A stretch of 36,636 nt of DNA from Candidatus Bathyarchaeum sp. (GCA_016930555.1 JAFGGM010000035.1:1-36636); one strand, 5' to 3'; shown: positions 16,412 to 26,846, counted from the first letter of the stretch. Numbers and translations: made by a program. The notes: a model not told the origin generated them from the letters alone.

Positions 16412-16795
16412 ATGATAGATAATACAATTTTTCATTTTGATATTCCCGCAGAGAATCCAGAGAAACTGAAAGCTTTCTATTCAAAAGTGTTCAACTGGCT
16501 AATCTATAGATGCCCAGGACCTGAAGAGTATTACATGATTGAAACTGTTCCCGTGGACGAAAAAGGAGCCCCTGTTAGACCAGGAGTAAACGGTGGAATG
16601 CACAAGAAAGACCAGCCTGAGCAGAAGGCTGCCAATTACCTTCTAGTAGACAATATCGACCAGTCCATCCAAAGAATCAATGACTTTGGAGGCACAATAA
16701 TACAACCTAAAGAACAAGTTCCAGGAGTAGGATGGATGACACAAGCCATCGACCCTGAAGGCAACCCCTTTGCGTTGCTGCAAAGCACAAGATAA
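16412..16795 (+). CDS. VOC (glyoxalase/bleomycin-resistance) superfamily protein
   Basis: 'IFHFDIPAENPEKLKAFYSKVFNW...GVNGGMHKK...GWMTQAIDPEGNPFALLQ'; ORF begins 16328, likely start ATG 16412. Confidence 0.88.
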   Translation: MIDNTIFHFDIPAENPEKLKAFYSKVFNWLIYRCPGPEEYYMIETVPVDEKGAPVRPGVNGGMHKKDQPEQKAANYLLVDNIDQSIQRINDFGGTIIQPKEQVPGVGWMTQAIDPEGNPFALLQSTR

Positions 16796-16820
16796 AACCA
16801 GAATTCATTTCTTGCCCATC

Positions 16821-16875
16821 ATGCTAGGATCCTAATAGAGGTTCATTGTTGAAAACAGTATTTTTCTGCTGAATC
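16821..16875. repeat. Dispersed intergenic palindrome-core element, copy C
   Basis: 'GCTAGGATCCTAATAGAGGTTCATTGTTGAAAACAGTATTTTTCTG' shared with copies at 71-125, 22284-22376 and 35695-35760. Confidence 0.6.
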
Positions 16876-16891
16876 ATAGTGAAGTTAATTC

Positions 16892-17434
16892 TTATACTTG
16901 AAGGAGATCGCTGTAGGAATGTGATTCAAGGTTGCTTGGGTCAATTTCCAGTTTTTCCATCAACTTCTGTAGACTCAACCGACTCCTTACAATCGATTCT
17001 GGGGTGTCTGTGGTCTGTTTTTCGAATTCAATGAATTTGCCAAGTTTCTCGACACTATCCAAGTGAATCTGGATTCCACAATGCAAGTAAATTTCCCTGA
17101 CCTTGTCTATAACAATGAGAGGCTTCAATATCTTCTTGAGAATCTTCTTCAGTTCTCCAGGTTCCTGAATCCGAAGGATGAAGGCGTCATCGGTTTTTGG
17201 TCCCGCAATGTCTTCTCTATTATAATAAATCAGCTCTACAGTGCTGTTTGCTTCCACTTCTCGTAGTTTCAATCTTCCTTCAGGAACCTTGAAGTAAAGG
17301 TCTGACTGCTGAAAAGTTCCTTTATATTCCGCTCCTAGAGCAGATAGCTTTTTTCTCAAAAGTTCATGGTCATTAACTCTTGCTTTAATTTCTATCATTT
17401 TGTGCTTGAAGTTGTCCGGTGTTTCGATCTTCAC
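16892..17434 (-). CDS. CYTH-domain protein (class IV adenylate cyclase-like/CyaB family)
   Basis: 'MIEIKARVNDHELLRKKLSALGAEYKGTFQQSDLYFKVPEGRLKLRE' CYTH signature. Confidence 0.9.
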   Translation of the reverse strand: MKIETPDNFKHKMIEIKARVNDHELLRKKLSALGAEYKGTFQQSDLYFKVPEGRLKLREVEANSTVELIYYNREDIAGPKTDDAFILRIQEPGELKKILKKILKPLIVIDKVREIYLHCGIQIHLDSVEKLGKFIEFEKQTTDTPESIVRSRLSLQKLMEKLEIDPSNLESHSYSDLLQV

Positions 17435-17530
17435 TTTGCAGTCAACTCTTGCAAAAAGAAATGCAGATAGGGCTATTTTGTTTTTCTATAGTTGCTGTTC
17501 AGAAGCACTGACGATGTCATTCTTTTTGTC

Positions 17531-17874
17531 CTAGTCTGTGTCTATGAGTTTTTCAAGTCTATCTTGGCATGTTTTTTCAAGCACTTGCCTTAATCGGACA
17601 TATGTGTGTTCGTCAATTTTTTCCTTAGATAAAAGATCGAAAAGCCTCTTTGATTCTGTATTGAAGTTTTTCTCGTATTCTATTCTGCTTCTCGTGTTCA
17701 GATAATTTTTTTATCAAGTTTTCCCGAAAGGAGTAATTGTCTGAGTTTTTTTACTTCTTTTTCGTATGCGTCTTCTTCTTTTCTTGAATACTACAGTATT
17801 ATGGCTACAAGAAAGACCACCAGGAGGGCAAGAGGCATAATTAGGTAAAAGAAGTAGCTGGGTTCCATACTCAT
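17531..17874 (-). pseudogene. Broken small membrane protein gene (in-frame TAG plus frameshift at A7)
   Basis: Manual translation: MSMEPSYFFYLIMPLALLVVFLVAIIL*YSRKEEDAYEKEVKKLRQLLLSGKLDKK, then -1-nt-type shift, NTRSRIEYEKNFNTESKRLFDLLSKEKIDEHTYVRLRQVLEKTCQDRLEKLIDTD*. Confidence 0.55.
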
Positions 17875-18092
17875 CGAATATTTTCTGGAGATAAACGCTT
17901 TATGAACTCTGTATATATACCCTTAATGTTTATTTCCTAGATGAGCTGGATAAGATTCGATTTATTATGATTTAGTGACAAAAATTTTATCCACCAAATT
18001 GACAGAACATCTTTTTATGAGATATTTTGTGCATTATCTACATAAAAACATAGAGCGTTTAATAAAGCAACATATTTTGATTTTAGAGGTGA

Positions 18093-18548
18093 TTGATTTT
18101 GGAAGCTTCATGGAGATTCGAGTATCCAAAACATGTTAGTTTTGGATGCAATCAATGTAGTAGATGCTGTGGAGACACTGAGTATGAAGTTAGGCATATT
18201 CTTCTCTTGAAAAATGATGTTGAACGTATATCAAAAGAAACATTACTTGAAATCAACAACTTTTCTGAGGAAGTTACTGGTTCTAAACCCTACATTTATG
18301 AGATGCGAAAAACGCAAAATGGAAAATGCTTCTTTCTAAAAAATAATCTTTGCACTATCTACAAAATCAGACCATTAATATGCAGATTCTATCCCTTCCA
18401 ACTAAGAAACTTTGGAAATAACAATTACTCTTTTTCTTTTACAGACAGATGTCCCGGTATCGGGATGAAACCTAAACTCAACGAAGAATTCTTTGAAAGC
18501 TTATTCCATCAATTTATGAACGCAATGGAACGCACGCAAATACCTTAA
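18093..18548 (+). CDS. YkgJ-family cysteine cluster protein
   Basis: 'FGCNQCSRCCGD...GKCFFLKNNLCTIYKIRPLICRFYPF' signature. Confidence 0.9.
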   Translation: MILEASWRFEYPKHVSFGCNQCSRCCGDTEYEVRHILLLKNDVERISKETLLEINNFSEEVTGSKPYIYEMRKTQNGKCFFLKNNLCTIYKIRPLICRFYPFQLRNFGNNNYSFSFTDRCPGIGMKPKLNEEFFESLFHQFMNAMERTQIP

Positions 18549-18833
18549 ATTATGCATTTCAAGTATGCACACGCGCACAGCCTACACAAAGGAAGGAACT
18601 AACCAAGACAATTACCCATTAACGAATCCCGTAGATATTGCAACAATTCCAGAGTTTTCATAATAGACTATTCTATCGTTGGTTTTGTCTATCACATTGT
18701 TTTGAGTAATAGTAAAAAGAAGGCTTTGTACTCGTATGTGCAAATCTGGGTGAATTAATTTTACGTTACAATAATGCTTATAGGTTAGCTTTTCTTCTAG
18801 CTTGCTGTCCATTAATAATGAGGAGAATTTAGA

Positions 18834-21044
18834 GTGCCAAAATTTAGGCAAACGCAAGACATCGTTAAGCTCATGAGCAAAAAAGAGGATATCAGAGACA
18901 TTGGCATCATTGCCCACATTGACCATGGCAAAACAACCATGTCCGATTCCCTTTTAGCTGAAGCTGGTCTCCTTTCACCAAAAATTGCTGGAGCCGCTAG
19001 AGCCTTAGACTATCTAGAGGAGGAACAGAAAAGGGGAATAACTATCAAAACAGCAAACATTTCTCTCCTCCATGAAATCGATAACAAATCCCACGTAGTC
19101 AACCTTATAGACACGCCTGGACACGTAGACTTCACAGGTAAAGTAACACGTGCCCTAAGAGCCATTGATGGAGTCGTTGTAGTTGTTGACGCCGTCGAAG
19201 AGGTTATGGTGCAAACAGAAACTGTCACCCGTCAAGCCCTTAACGAGCGTGTGAAACCTGTTCTTTTCATCAACAAGGTTGACCGTCTAATTAAAGAACT
19301 CAAACTTAGCGCAGAACAGATGCAAACTAAACTACTTAGAATAATAAGGGACTTCAACAACCTGATTTCATTGTACGGCGAGAAAGACCAGAAAGACCAC
19401 TGGAAAGTTGACGCAACTAAAGGCACAGTAGCTTTCGGTTCTGCTCTTCACAAATGGGGTTTCACCCTTGATATAGCTCAAGATAAGGGAATCAAATTCA
19501 GTGACGTTGTAGACGCTTACCACAAAGGAACAGAAGAAAAACTTGCAGAAATTGTTCCCCTTCACACTGCAATACTGGACATGGCTGTCGAAAATCTGCC
19601 AAACCCTGTAACTGCCCAGAAGTATCGTGTTCCAAAAGTCTGGAAGGGCGAAGCAGACTCCAAGATTGGAAAGGCTATGATTAACTGTGACGAGACTGGA
19701 CCTACAGTAATCTGTTTGACTTCAGCAATGATGGACCCCCACGCTGGACTAGTTGCTACAGGACGCTGCTTCTCAGGCTGCATTAACGAGGGAGACAGAG
19801 TTTACTTGGTGGGCGCAAAGAAAGATTACCGTGTTCAGCAGGTTTCAATGTACATGGGCGCATACCGAGAAGTTGTTGGCAGCATAGGCGCCGGAAACAT
19901 AGCAGCTGTCCTGGGATTGGATCTTGCTAGGGCAGGAGAAACCCTTGTAAGCATGGACGGCAAGGACGCCATGGTTCCCTTCGAGAACATCCAGTATGTT
20001 TCTGAGCCAGTTATCACCATTGCCATCGAACCTAAACATCCTAGGGAGCTGCCGCGTCTCATCGAATTGATGGATAGGTTAGCCATTGATGACCCGAACT
20101 TGGTTACCAAAATCAACAAAGAAACAGGTGAGTATCTTCTCAGCGGAATGGGTGAACTTCACCTTGAGATTGCCGTCAAGTTCCTTAAGGAGTATGGCGG
20201 AGGCTTAGAGCTCATAACATCTCAGCCGCTGGTCGTTTACAGAGAAACTGCATCTATGCAAGGTGTAGTGGCGATGGCGAAAAGCCCTAATAAGCACAGC
20301 AGATTCTGGATTCAAGTTGAGCCTCTTGACCAAAAGGTTATTGACTTAATGGAGAAGGGGTCCCTATTTGAAGCAATGGGAAACAAGCGCATTAACGAGA
20401 CTCTTAGGGACGAGGCAGGTTGGTCTGCTCAAGAAGCCAAAAACGTTTGGGCTCTAGAAGAACACAGAAACATTCTGCTAGACATGACAAAAGGTATCCA
20501 ATATCTTAGAGAAGTTAAAGAGACAGTTGCATCTGGTTTCAGGTGGGCAGCCAAAAGCGGTCCTCTCTGTGATGAGCCAATACGCGGATGCAAAGTAACA
20601 CTTCTGGATGCAAAACTCCACGAGGACCCTGTTCACCGTGGACCCGCGCAAATTATGCCAGCCATGAAACGGGCGTTCTGGGGTTCATTCCTTACAGCTA
20701 AACCCGTCTTGATTGAACCCATCTACAAGATAGGTGTTTCAGTTCCACAACAGTTCGTCGGCGACGTAACAGGACTAATAACAAGAAAGAGAGGAAGAGT
20801 AACATCCTCAGAACAGAAGGGACCTATAACCAATGTCCAAGGATTCATTCCTGTTTCTGAAACTTTCGGTCTATCCGCTGATATGCGAGGTGCAACTTCT
20901 GGTCACGCATTCTGGCAGACACAATTCGATCACTGGGAAAAGGTTCCTGAAAGCATTTCAATGGAAGTCATAGCAGGCATACGCAAAAGAAGAGGACTGC
21001 CTGAAGAAATACCCAAAGCAAACAAATACATCGACACAGCCTAA
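18834..21044 (+). CDS. fusA: Translation elongation factor aEF-2
   Basis: GTG start; 'IAHIDHGKTTMSDSLLAEAG', 'DTPGHVDFTGKV', 'NKVDRL'; C-terminal 'GHAFWQTQFDHWEKVP' with the diphthamide His context. Confidence 0.97.
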   Translation: MPKFRQTQDIVKLMSKKEDIRDIGIIAHIDHGKTTMSDSLLAEAGLLSPKIAGAARALDYLEEEQKRGITIKTANISLLHEIDNKSHVVNLIDTPGHVDFTGKVTRALRAIDGVVVVVDAVEEVMVQTETVTRQALNERVKPVLFINKVDRLIKELKLSAEQMQTKLLRIIRDFNNLISLYGEKDQKDHWKVDATKGTVAFGSALHKWGFTLDIAQDKGIKFSDVVDAYHKGTEEKLAEIVPLHTAILDMAVENLPNPVTAQKYRVPKVWKGEADSKIGKAMINCDETGPTVICLTSAMMDPHAGLVATGRCFSGCINEGDRVYLVGAKKDYRVQQVSMYMGAYREVVGSIGAGNIAAVLGLDLARAGETLVSMDGKDAMVPFENIQYVSEPVITIAIEPKHPRELPRLIELMDRLAIDDPNLVTKINKETGEYLLSGMGELHLEIAVKFLKEYGGGLELITSQPLVVYRETASMQGVVAMAKSPNKHSRFWIQVEPLDQKVIDLMEKGSLFEAMGNKRINETLRDEAGWSAQEAKNVWALEEHRNILLDMTKGIQYLREVKETVASGFRWAAKSGPLCDEPIRGCKVTLLDAKLHEDPVHRGPAQIMPAMKRAFWGSFLTAKPVLIEPIYKIGVSVPQQFVGDVTGLITRKRGRVTSSEQKGPITNVQGFIPVSETFGLSADMRGATSGHAFWQTQFDHWEKVPESISMEVIAGIRKRRGLPEEIPKANKYIDTA

Positions 21045-21222
21045 ACACGGCAACTAAACATTCAGTAAAAACACTTGAACCCTCTTTCTTTCAACACGTT
21101 TTTCTTTTCGTTTTTTGTAAGTAACCACTACAAACTAGCAAGTGCTGCAGTTATTCGTTCTGTGTAACTGTCAAAAAAACAGTGAAGTAAGAAAGGGAAG
21201 TGTATGGCTGAGCGACCCGCAT

Positions 21223-21492
21223 TTAGCGGGTCATTGCTCTTTTGAAGACTGGCACTGCTATTGCTGTCATGACTGCTCCAAATATTATCAGGATGGAGAG
21301 TTCGGTGGTTAGTGCAGGTATGTCTGCTCCAAGGACCAGATGCGCGTGCGCAATTTTTTTAATATCTGCTTGTAACCTTATTTTGTTGTTGGAAATAGAG
21401 TCATGTTGCTTACTGTTTTTGATCCATGGAAGTCTCAGTTGTGCACTTGCCCAGACAAGTTGACCTTTAATCCTTACACTGGATGTGACCAC
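21223..21492 (-). pseudogene. Possible remnant C-terminal TM segment
   Basis: C-terminal 'LSILIIFGAVMTAIAVPVFKRAMTR' resembles the last TM of an ABC-2-type permease; the rest is not convincing and the ORF overlaps the radical SAM start. Confidence 0.25.
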
Positions 21493-22257
21493 GGCTGCAT
21501 CTACTGCTATGCCTCCTCATACATACCTCGATTCAGTGATTGCAGACCAAAAAAGAACCTGCTGACTAGACTAAAACGGGAAGCAGCAAAGTTGAGGGGC
21601 GAACTGGTATCCATATCCAACTCTTCTGACCCTTATCCGCGGCTGGAACAAAATCAGGGTTTAACCCGAAAATGTTTAGAGATATTGGCAGAAAGCCGGT
21701 GCAGGCTTCAGATAGTAACAAAATCTGATTTAATAACGCGAGACATCGATGTACTTCAGAATGTTCCCTGCGCGGTTTCAGTCACAGTTCTCACCACGGA
21801 TGATAGCCTCTCTGCGAAGCTTGAGCCCAGAGCCCCCGTATCTTCCAGGCGACTTAAGGCAATAAAAAAGCTTGTAAAAGCAGGAATCGCTACTACTGTG
21901 AGAATTGATCCCGTTATTCCCTTTGTTAACGATGAAGTTGGAACGCTTGTGGAAGCTGTTGCAGAATTAGGTGTGCTGCATGTCACCTCTTCAACATACA
22001 AAGTGAAGCCCGACAACTGGAAACGATTCATGGCAATGTTTCCAGAAGAAGCAGAGAAACTGAAGTCACTATACTTCAGTGAAGGCGAGAGAGTTGGACG
22101 TTCCACATACTTACCCAAGAAACTACGGTTCAGTTTAATGAAAAAAATGAAAGAATTGACCGAAGAACACAACATGAAGTTCGGATGCTGCAGAGAAGGA
22201 CTCAACCTGAATTCTGGAGTGTGCGACGGTTCATGGATAATCCCAAAACACACATAG
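21403..22257 (+). CDS. Radical SAM protein (SPL-like/Rv2578c-like)
   Basis: 'FNPYTGCDHGCIYCYASSYIPRF' CxxxCxxC radical SAM motif; 'SNSSDPYPRLEQ', 'VRIDPVIPF'. Confidence 0.9.
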   Translation: MLLTVFDPWKSQLCTCPDKLTFNPYTGCDHGCIYCYASSYIPRFSDCRPKKNLLTRLKREAAKLRGELVSISNSSDPYPRLEQNQGLTRKCLEILAESRCRLQIVTKSDLITRDIDVLQNVPCAVSVTVLTTDDSLSAKLEPRAPVSSRRLKAIKKLVKAGIATTVRIDPVIPFVNDEVGTLVEAVAELGVLHVTSSTYKVKPDNWKRFMAMFPEEAEKLKSLYFSEGERVGRSTYLPKKLRFSLMKKMKELTEEHNMKFGCCREGLNLNSGVCDGSWIIPKHT

Positions 22258-22283
22258 AAAATATATCTCCTAAATGGGGCACG

Positions 22284-22376
22284 TTTTTTCCAGAAAAACC
22301 ATTTTTCAACAATCATCTATTATTAGGCTTCTAATAGAGGTACAATGTTGAAAACAGTCTTTTATCCTGAAAACTG
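22284..22376. repeat. Dispersed intergenic palindromic element, copy B (long imperfect inverted repeat)
   Basis: TTTTCCAGAAAAACCATTTTTCAACAAT...TATTAGGCTTCTAATAG...ACAATGTTGAAAACAGTCTTTTATCCTGAAAA; left and right arms pair. Confidence 0.65.
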
Positions 22377-22429
22377 CAGAAGAACCGTAGGTTGCACTTT
22401 GATAAGGCTTATAGGAGGATGCATCTTTA

Positions 22430-23581
22430 ATGGAAAGAAGATTGGATATGTCCTTGAAATTGATTGTCGTGAAGGTTGGAACCGGAAGTCTAACCAAAAA
22501 CGGTGGAACCCTCGACACGGAACTGATGCAAAAACTGGTTGACCAGATAGCGGAGGCCATAAAGCAGGGCAACAAAATCGTTTTCGTCACCAGCGGAGCT
22601 GTAGCCGCAGGCATATCCGAGCTTGGGATTCCCCCTAAACCTAACGACATCGTCTTCCAGCAGGTTTCAGCCGCAACAGGACAAAGCATAATCATGTCCA
22701 CGTACCGTGAACTCTTTAAGAAGCATGGACTAAAAGTTGCTCAAATCCTTTTGACTGCAGAAGATCTCTCGAACCGAGCTGCCTATCTGCATATATGTGA
22801 TGTTTTGGAGATGACTCTGCAGCTGGGCATTGTTCCCATCATCAACGAGAACGACGTAACATCCACTGAAGAGCTGATTCCCATCACGAAAGGATACAAA
22901 GTGAACTTCAGCGACAACGACATCCTGTCTGTCCTCGTAGCCAACGCCCTAGAAGCAAACCTTGTCATCATATTATCCAACGTAGACGGATTATACACAA
23001 TGAACCCAAAAAAGCGGGACGCAAAACTAATCAAAACAGTTGAAGCGATCACGCCAGAACTTAAATGTGAAGTGGAAGGCAAAAGCCGCCTCGGTAGAGG
23101 AGGCATGAAAACAAAACTGAAAGCCGCAGAAATCGCCACCTCCAGTGGCGTACCCCTAGTAATAGCCAACAGCCAACACGAAAACGTGATACTTGATATA
23201 CTTGCAGGAAAACAGGTAGGAACCATATTCAAGCCCCAGAAGCGGCTGCCTCAAATAAAACGGTGGATAGCTTACGGTGCCTCAGTAAAGGGACAGATTG
23301 TCTTGAATGAGGGCGCAAAAAAAGCGATACTGAAGGGCGCCAGCCTTCTTCCCGTTGGCGTAGTCGAACTCACAGGAACCTTCAATGAAGGAGATGTAAT
23401 CAGCCTCGTGAATCAGGATGGAGTAGAGTTCGCTAAGGGCAACCCCAACTATAACAGCGGCGAAATAAACATCATTAAAGGGCTGAAAACAAACCAAATC
23501 AAAAAAGCCCTCGGCTACATAAGATGCAAAGAAATTATTGCTCGAAAAAACATACACATAACAGAATGTGAAAAAAGATGA
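22430..23581 (+). CDS. proB: Glutamate 5-kinase with C-terminal PUA domain
   Basis: 'IVVKVGTGSLTKNGG', 'VTSGAVAAGISELG', 'IINENDVTSTEE...FSDNDILSVLVANALEANLVIILSNVDGLY', PUA region at C-term. Confidence 0.95.
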   Translation: MERRLDMSLKLIVVKVGTGSLTKNGGTLDTELMQKLVDQIAEAIKQGNKIVFVTSGAVAAGISELGIPPKPNDIVFQQVSAATGQSIIMSTYRELFKKHGLKVAQILLTAEDLSNRAAYLHICDVLEMTLQLGIVPIINENDVTSTEELIPITKGYKVNFSDNDILSVLVANALEANLVIILSNVDGLYTMNPKKRDAKLIKTVEAITPELKCEVEGKSRLGRGGMKTKLKAAEIATSSGVPLVIANSQHENVILDILAGKQVGTIFKPQKRLPQIKRWIAYGASVKGQIVLNEGAKKAILKGASLLPVGVVELTGTFNEGDVISLVNQDGVEFAKGNPNYNSGEINIIKGLKTNQIKKALGYIRCKEIIARKNIHITECEKR

Positions 23582-24819
23582 TAGAAGAAATCTGCAAAAA
23601 AGCAAAAGCCGCCTCATCACAGCTGGCACAAACTTCCACAGAACAAAGAAATAATGCACTATGCAAGATGGCAGACTCTCTTGAAAGAAACTGCACCAAA
23701 ATTCTGGAGGCAAACCAGAAGGATGTCAAAGCTGCCCGAGTCCGCGGCGTAAAAGAGGCGCTGATTGATAGGCTGATTCTGGACAAGCGCCGAGTAATCA
23801 GCATGGCATCTACCCTACGGGAAGTGGCTGAGATGCGTGATCCCCTTAACGAAATCGTGAAGACATGGACAAGACCTAACGGCTTAATCATTGGTCAGCT
23901 TCGTGTGCCTCTTGGCGTAATCGGAATCATCTACGAGTCTAGACCCGACGTAACCTCAGAAGCGTCTGGCTTGTGCATAAAATCTGGAAATGCCATAATC
24001 TTGAGGGGGGGCTCAGATGCCATAAACTCGAACATGGCCATAGGTAACGCGTTACGTGCAGCGCTGGAAGAGGTAGGATTAACGAAGGATATTATACAGG
24101 TTGTTCCCGTAACCGACCGAATTTATGCTGAGCAGCTCATGAGTATGCGGGACTACATTGATGTGCTGATTCCCCGTGGAGGAGCCAATCTGATAAAGAC
24201 TGTGGTGGAGAAGTCTATGGTTCCTGTTATCGAAACGGGAACAGGAAACTGTCACATCTACGTGGAAGAGGATGCTGACTTAACCCGTGCGGCGGACATA
24301 ATAATAAATGCTAAATGCCAGAGACCTGGTACATGCAACGCTGAAGAGAAACTTTTGGTTCACAAGAACATTGCAGAACAGTATCTGCCCACTATAGTTG
24401 AGGCCCTCATCAAAAATGGAGTTGAAGTTAGAGGCTGTAAAAGAACAGTCAAGATAGTTCCGAAGGTGAAACCCGCCGTCGAAGAGGACTGGGGAACCGA
24501 ATATCTTGACCTAATCATCGGCATAAAGGTGGTTGAAGGCATAGACGAGGCAATCGCCCACATAAACAATTACGGCACCAGGCACTCTGAATCGATACTG
24601 ACAGCCGACTTCAATAAGGCACTGAAGTTCATCCGCGAAGTTGATGCCGCGGCAGTTTATTGGAATGCTTCTACTCGCTTCACCGACGGTAACCAGTTCG
24701 GATTAGGAGCAGAGATTGGAATAAGCACCCAGAAGCTCCATGCAAGAGGACCCATGAGCGCCCAGCATCTGACAACAACAAAATTCTTCATCCTAGGCAG
24801 AGGGCACGTCAGACCATAA
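23578..24819 (+). CDS. proA: Gamma-glutamyl phosphate reductase
   Basis: 'RVPLGVIGIIYESRPDVTSEASGLCIKSGNAIILRGGSDA', 'IETGTGNCHIYV'; ATGA overlap with proB. Confidence 0.96.
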   Translation: MIEEICKKAKAASSQLAQTSTEQRNNALCKMADSLERNCTKILEANQKDVKAARVRGVKEALIDRLILDKRRVISMASTLREVAEMRDPLNEIVKTWTRPNGLIIGQLRVPLGVIGIIYESRPDVTSEASGLCIKSGNAIILRGGSDAINSNMAIGNALRAALEEVGLTKDIIQVVPVTDRIYAEQLMSMRDYIDVLIPRGGANLIKTVVEKSMVPVIETGTGNCHIYVEEDADLTRAADIIINAKCQRPGTCNAEEKLLVHKNIAEQYLPTIVEALIKNGVEVRGCKRTVKIVPKVKPAVEEDWGTEYLDLIIGIKVVEGIDEAIAHINNYGTRHSESILTADFNKALKFIREVDAAAVYWNASTRFTDGNQFGLGAEIGISTQKLHARGPMSAQHLTTTKFFILGRGHVRP

Positions 24820-24829
24820 AAAGGGTACT

Positions 24830-26437
24830 TTATTCTGTAGCAATTGGCAGATACCGTATGACGTATATTTGCTGGGGACTGCTCCCAAAAGTTGTCTCCA
24901 GCAGAAAGTTGCCAGAATCAACCAGCATATCTAGGGCGTCATAGGCTTTCATGTCTGTCTGGTAGTAGGTTTTGTTGCCGTTTTCGTATAATAGTAGAAA
25001 TTTCACATTCAAGCTTTCACACTGCTGAATTAGCACAGTCTCATTGAAGATGGGAGTGTAAACGTCGGCAGGGTCTTTGGGATACTCTAAGAGCACTCTT
25101 TTGCTTGAATCGTATTGGAGCAGATAGAAATTCACTGCGTCTGGACTGAAGTAATTCACTGGAAACAAGAGCACTGCTGCCTCATCTTCCCCTGAATTTT
25201 CGCTCACGTATTGGCTTGCAGTTTTGGTACGGACCTGAACATGCTCTTTTTCTACCCAATAGTAGGCATTCATTAGACTGTAGATGACAGAAGTTGCAAT
25301 CAGCACCACAAAGAGGACAGCAGTAATCTTACGCAATAGTATCTTGTTTCCTTTTGTTCGTTGTGCCCTGATAGTCGCTGTTAATTTGTTCCATATGAGC
25401 AGAATGAAATCTGAACCAGAGACGGCCAGTACAGAAAATAGGGGTATAACGTAGCGCCAGTTTCTGTTTGAAATGAAGAGAGTATAGAACACATAGACCA
25501 CGATGAACCAGATTAACGAGAACTTGTCTTCTGGTTTTCTTCGCCATATCCAGTAACTTAACCCAAGAAAGGCAATGATGTAGATGGGCAACGAAATCGG
25601 ATGCAGGTCCATGTACGGGTAAGTCATTTCTACCAGATAGAAAATGGACAGAGGAATCCGTCTACCATACTCAACTCTTTCATCACTGCCCGATGTAACA
25701 GTATAAAACCATCTTGCAATATCCTCAGGAGTAATCTGCTGAGACATAACAAGAAGCCACGGCAAAACAATGGCTGCTGCAACAATTGCCAACAAAACAA
25801 ACTTACGCATATTTCTTGTTAGCCGCTTCCGAAACATAAGGAGCCCACTAACCAGCATAACTACGGCACCGACTATAGTCTGATACTTGGCAAGGACCCC
25901 CAAACCCAGTGTTAAACCGCTTAGAAGCAACATTTTTTCGTTGTTTGTTTGCATCCAAGAGAAAAACAGAAGCAAAGAAACAGAAAAAAAGAACAGCAGC
26001 ATAGTCTCGATTAGCGCCATTCTACAGAGAATAATAAAGCCAGGCATTGTCGCCAACAGAACACTTGACAGGATTGCCTGTTTAGATCCATACAGATGAT
26101 AGGCATACTCGAAGACAGCCCACACTGAAAGGATGCCAAATGCGAGGGAAACAAGTCTAGCTGCGAAGAGGCTTGGACCCATGAGAATGTAGGATAATGC
26201 TGTAGCGGCATCGAATAGGGGAGGATAGTAGGAGAAATGTATGTAATCTTGGAACTGCCCACGGCTTAAATGTAAGCCTCCAACAAGATGTTGTGTTTCA
26301 TCCCATTGAATCAGTGCATAATCCAGGTACAGCGCCAAAAAGGCTGCATACAATAGAAAAAAAAACAGAAGAATAATGCGCCATCTGTTGAAGCGTCCCA
26401 AAACATCAGATAAAACAGAAGCAAACCTACCCGCCAA
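24830..26437 (-). CDS. GT39-family membrane glycosyltransferase, paralog of 5515-7119
   Basis: Extensive by-eye similarity to the 534-aa ORF over full length ('QWDETQHLVGGLHLSRGQ', 'MPGFIILCRMALIETMLLFFFSVSLLLFFSW'). Confidence 0.88.
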   Translation of the reverse strand: MAGRFASVLSDVLGRFNRWRIILLFFFLLYAAFLALYLDYALIQWDETQHLVGGLHLSRGQFQDYIHFSYYPPLFDAATALSYILMGPSLFAARLVSLAFGILSVWAVFEYAYHLYGSKQAILSSVLLATMPGFIILCRMALIETMLLFFFSVSLLLFFSWMQTNNEKMLLLSGLTLGLGVLAKYQTIVGAVVMLVSGLLMFRKRLTRNMRKFVLLAIVAAAIVLPWLLVMSQQITPEDIARWFYTVTSGSDERVEYGRRIPLSIFYLVEMTYPYMDLHPISLPIYIIAFLGLSYWIWRRKPEDKFSLIWFIVVYVFYTLFISNRNWRYVIPLFSVLAVSGSDFILLIWNKLTATIRAQRTKGNKILLRKITAVLFVVLIATSVIYSLMNAYYWVEKEHVQVRTKTASQYVSENSGEDEAAVLLFPVNYFSPDAVNFYLLQYDSSKRVLLEYPKDPADVYTPIFNETVLIQQCESLNVKFLLLYENGNKTYYQTDMKAYDALDMLVDSGNFLLETTFGSSPQQIYVIRYLPIATE

Positions 26438-26846
26438 TGTTCACCCAACCAATCAGCGTATACTCTACAGATATAAAATGCCTAACAGAATATATAAAAA
26501 ACTGCAAAAGCAAAACTCATTTTCCGCTGACCTGAACTTGACCCCGGATAAGCTTAAAATAAAGTTTTTCGACTTATTTTTGTTAGATACCCCAATTCTC
26601 ATGCACCAGGGTTTTGGTCAGCAGTTTTTTGCGTTCTACAAATTCTTTTAGGCAGCATTAGGATGTAGGTTTTATAAGGGGTGCTGAGAACCTCAGAAGC
26701 AGGTGTACACAGCAGTTCCTTTAACATTAGCCGTGTTTTGTTTTAGAGACTGTCTCTATAAGTCTATGTGGAACACTTTCCCATTCGCGTGTGCCCCAAT
26801 CACATCATCATAAACTGATGTCACTTGTCAAATAGGAGGTGAATAT

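Noticed and set aside
18612-18926. 104-aa minus-strand ORF overlapping the aEF-2 start
   Set aside because: Overlaps the aEF-2 N-terminus antisense and has no family signature; likely spurious.
22783-23891. Minus-strand ORFs antisense to proB/proA
   Set aside because: Antisense shadows of strongly supported proBA.
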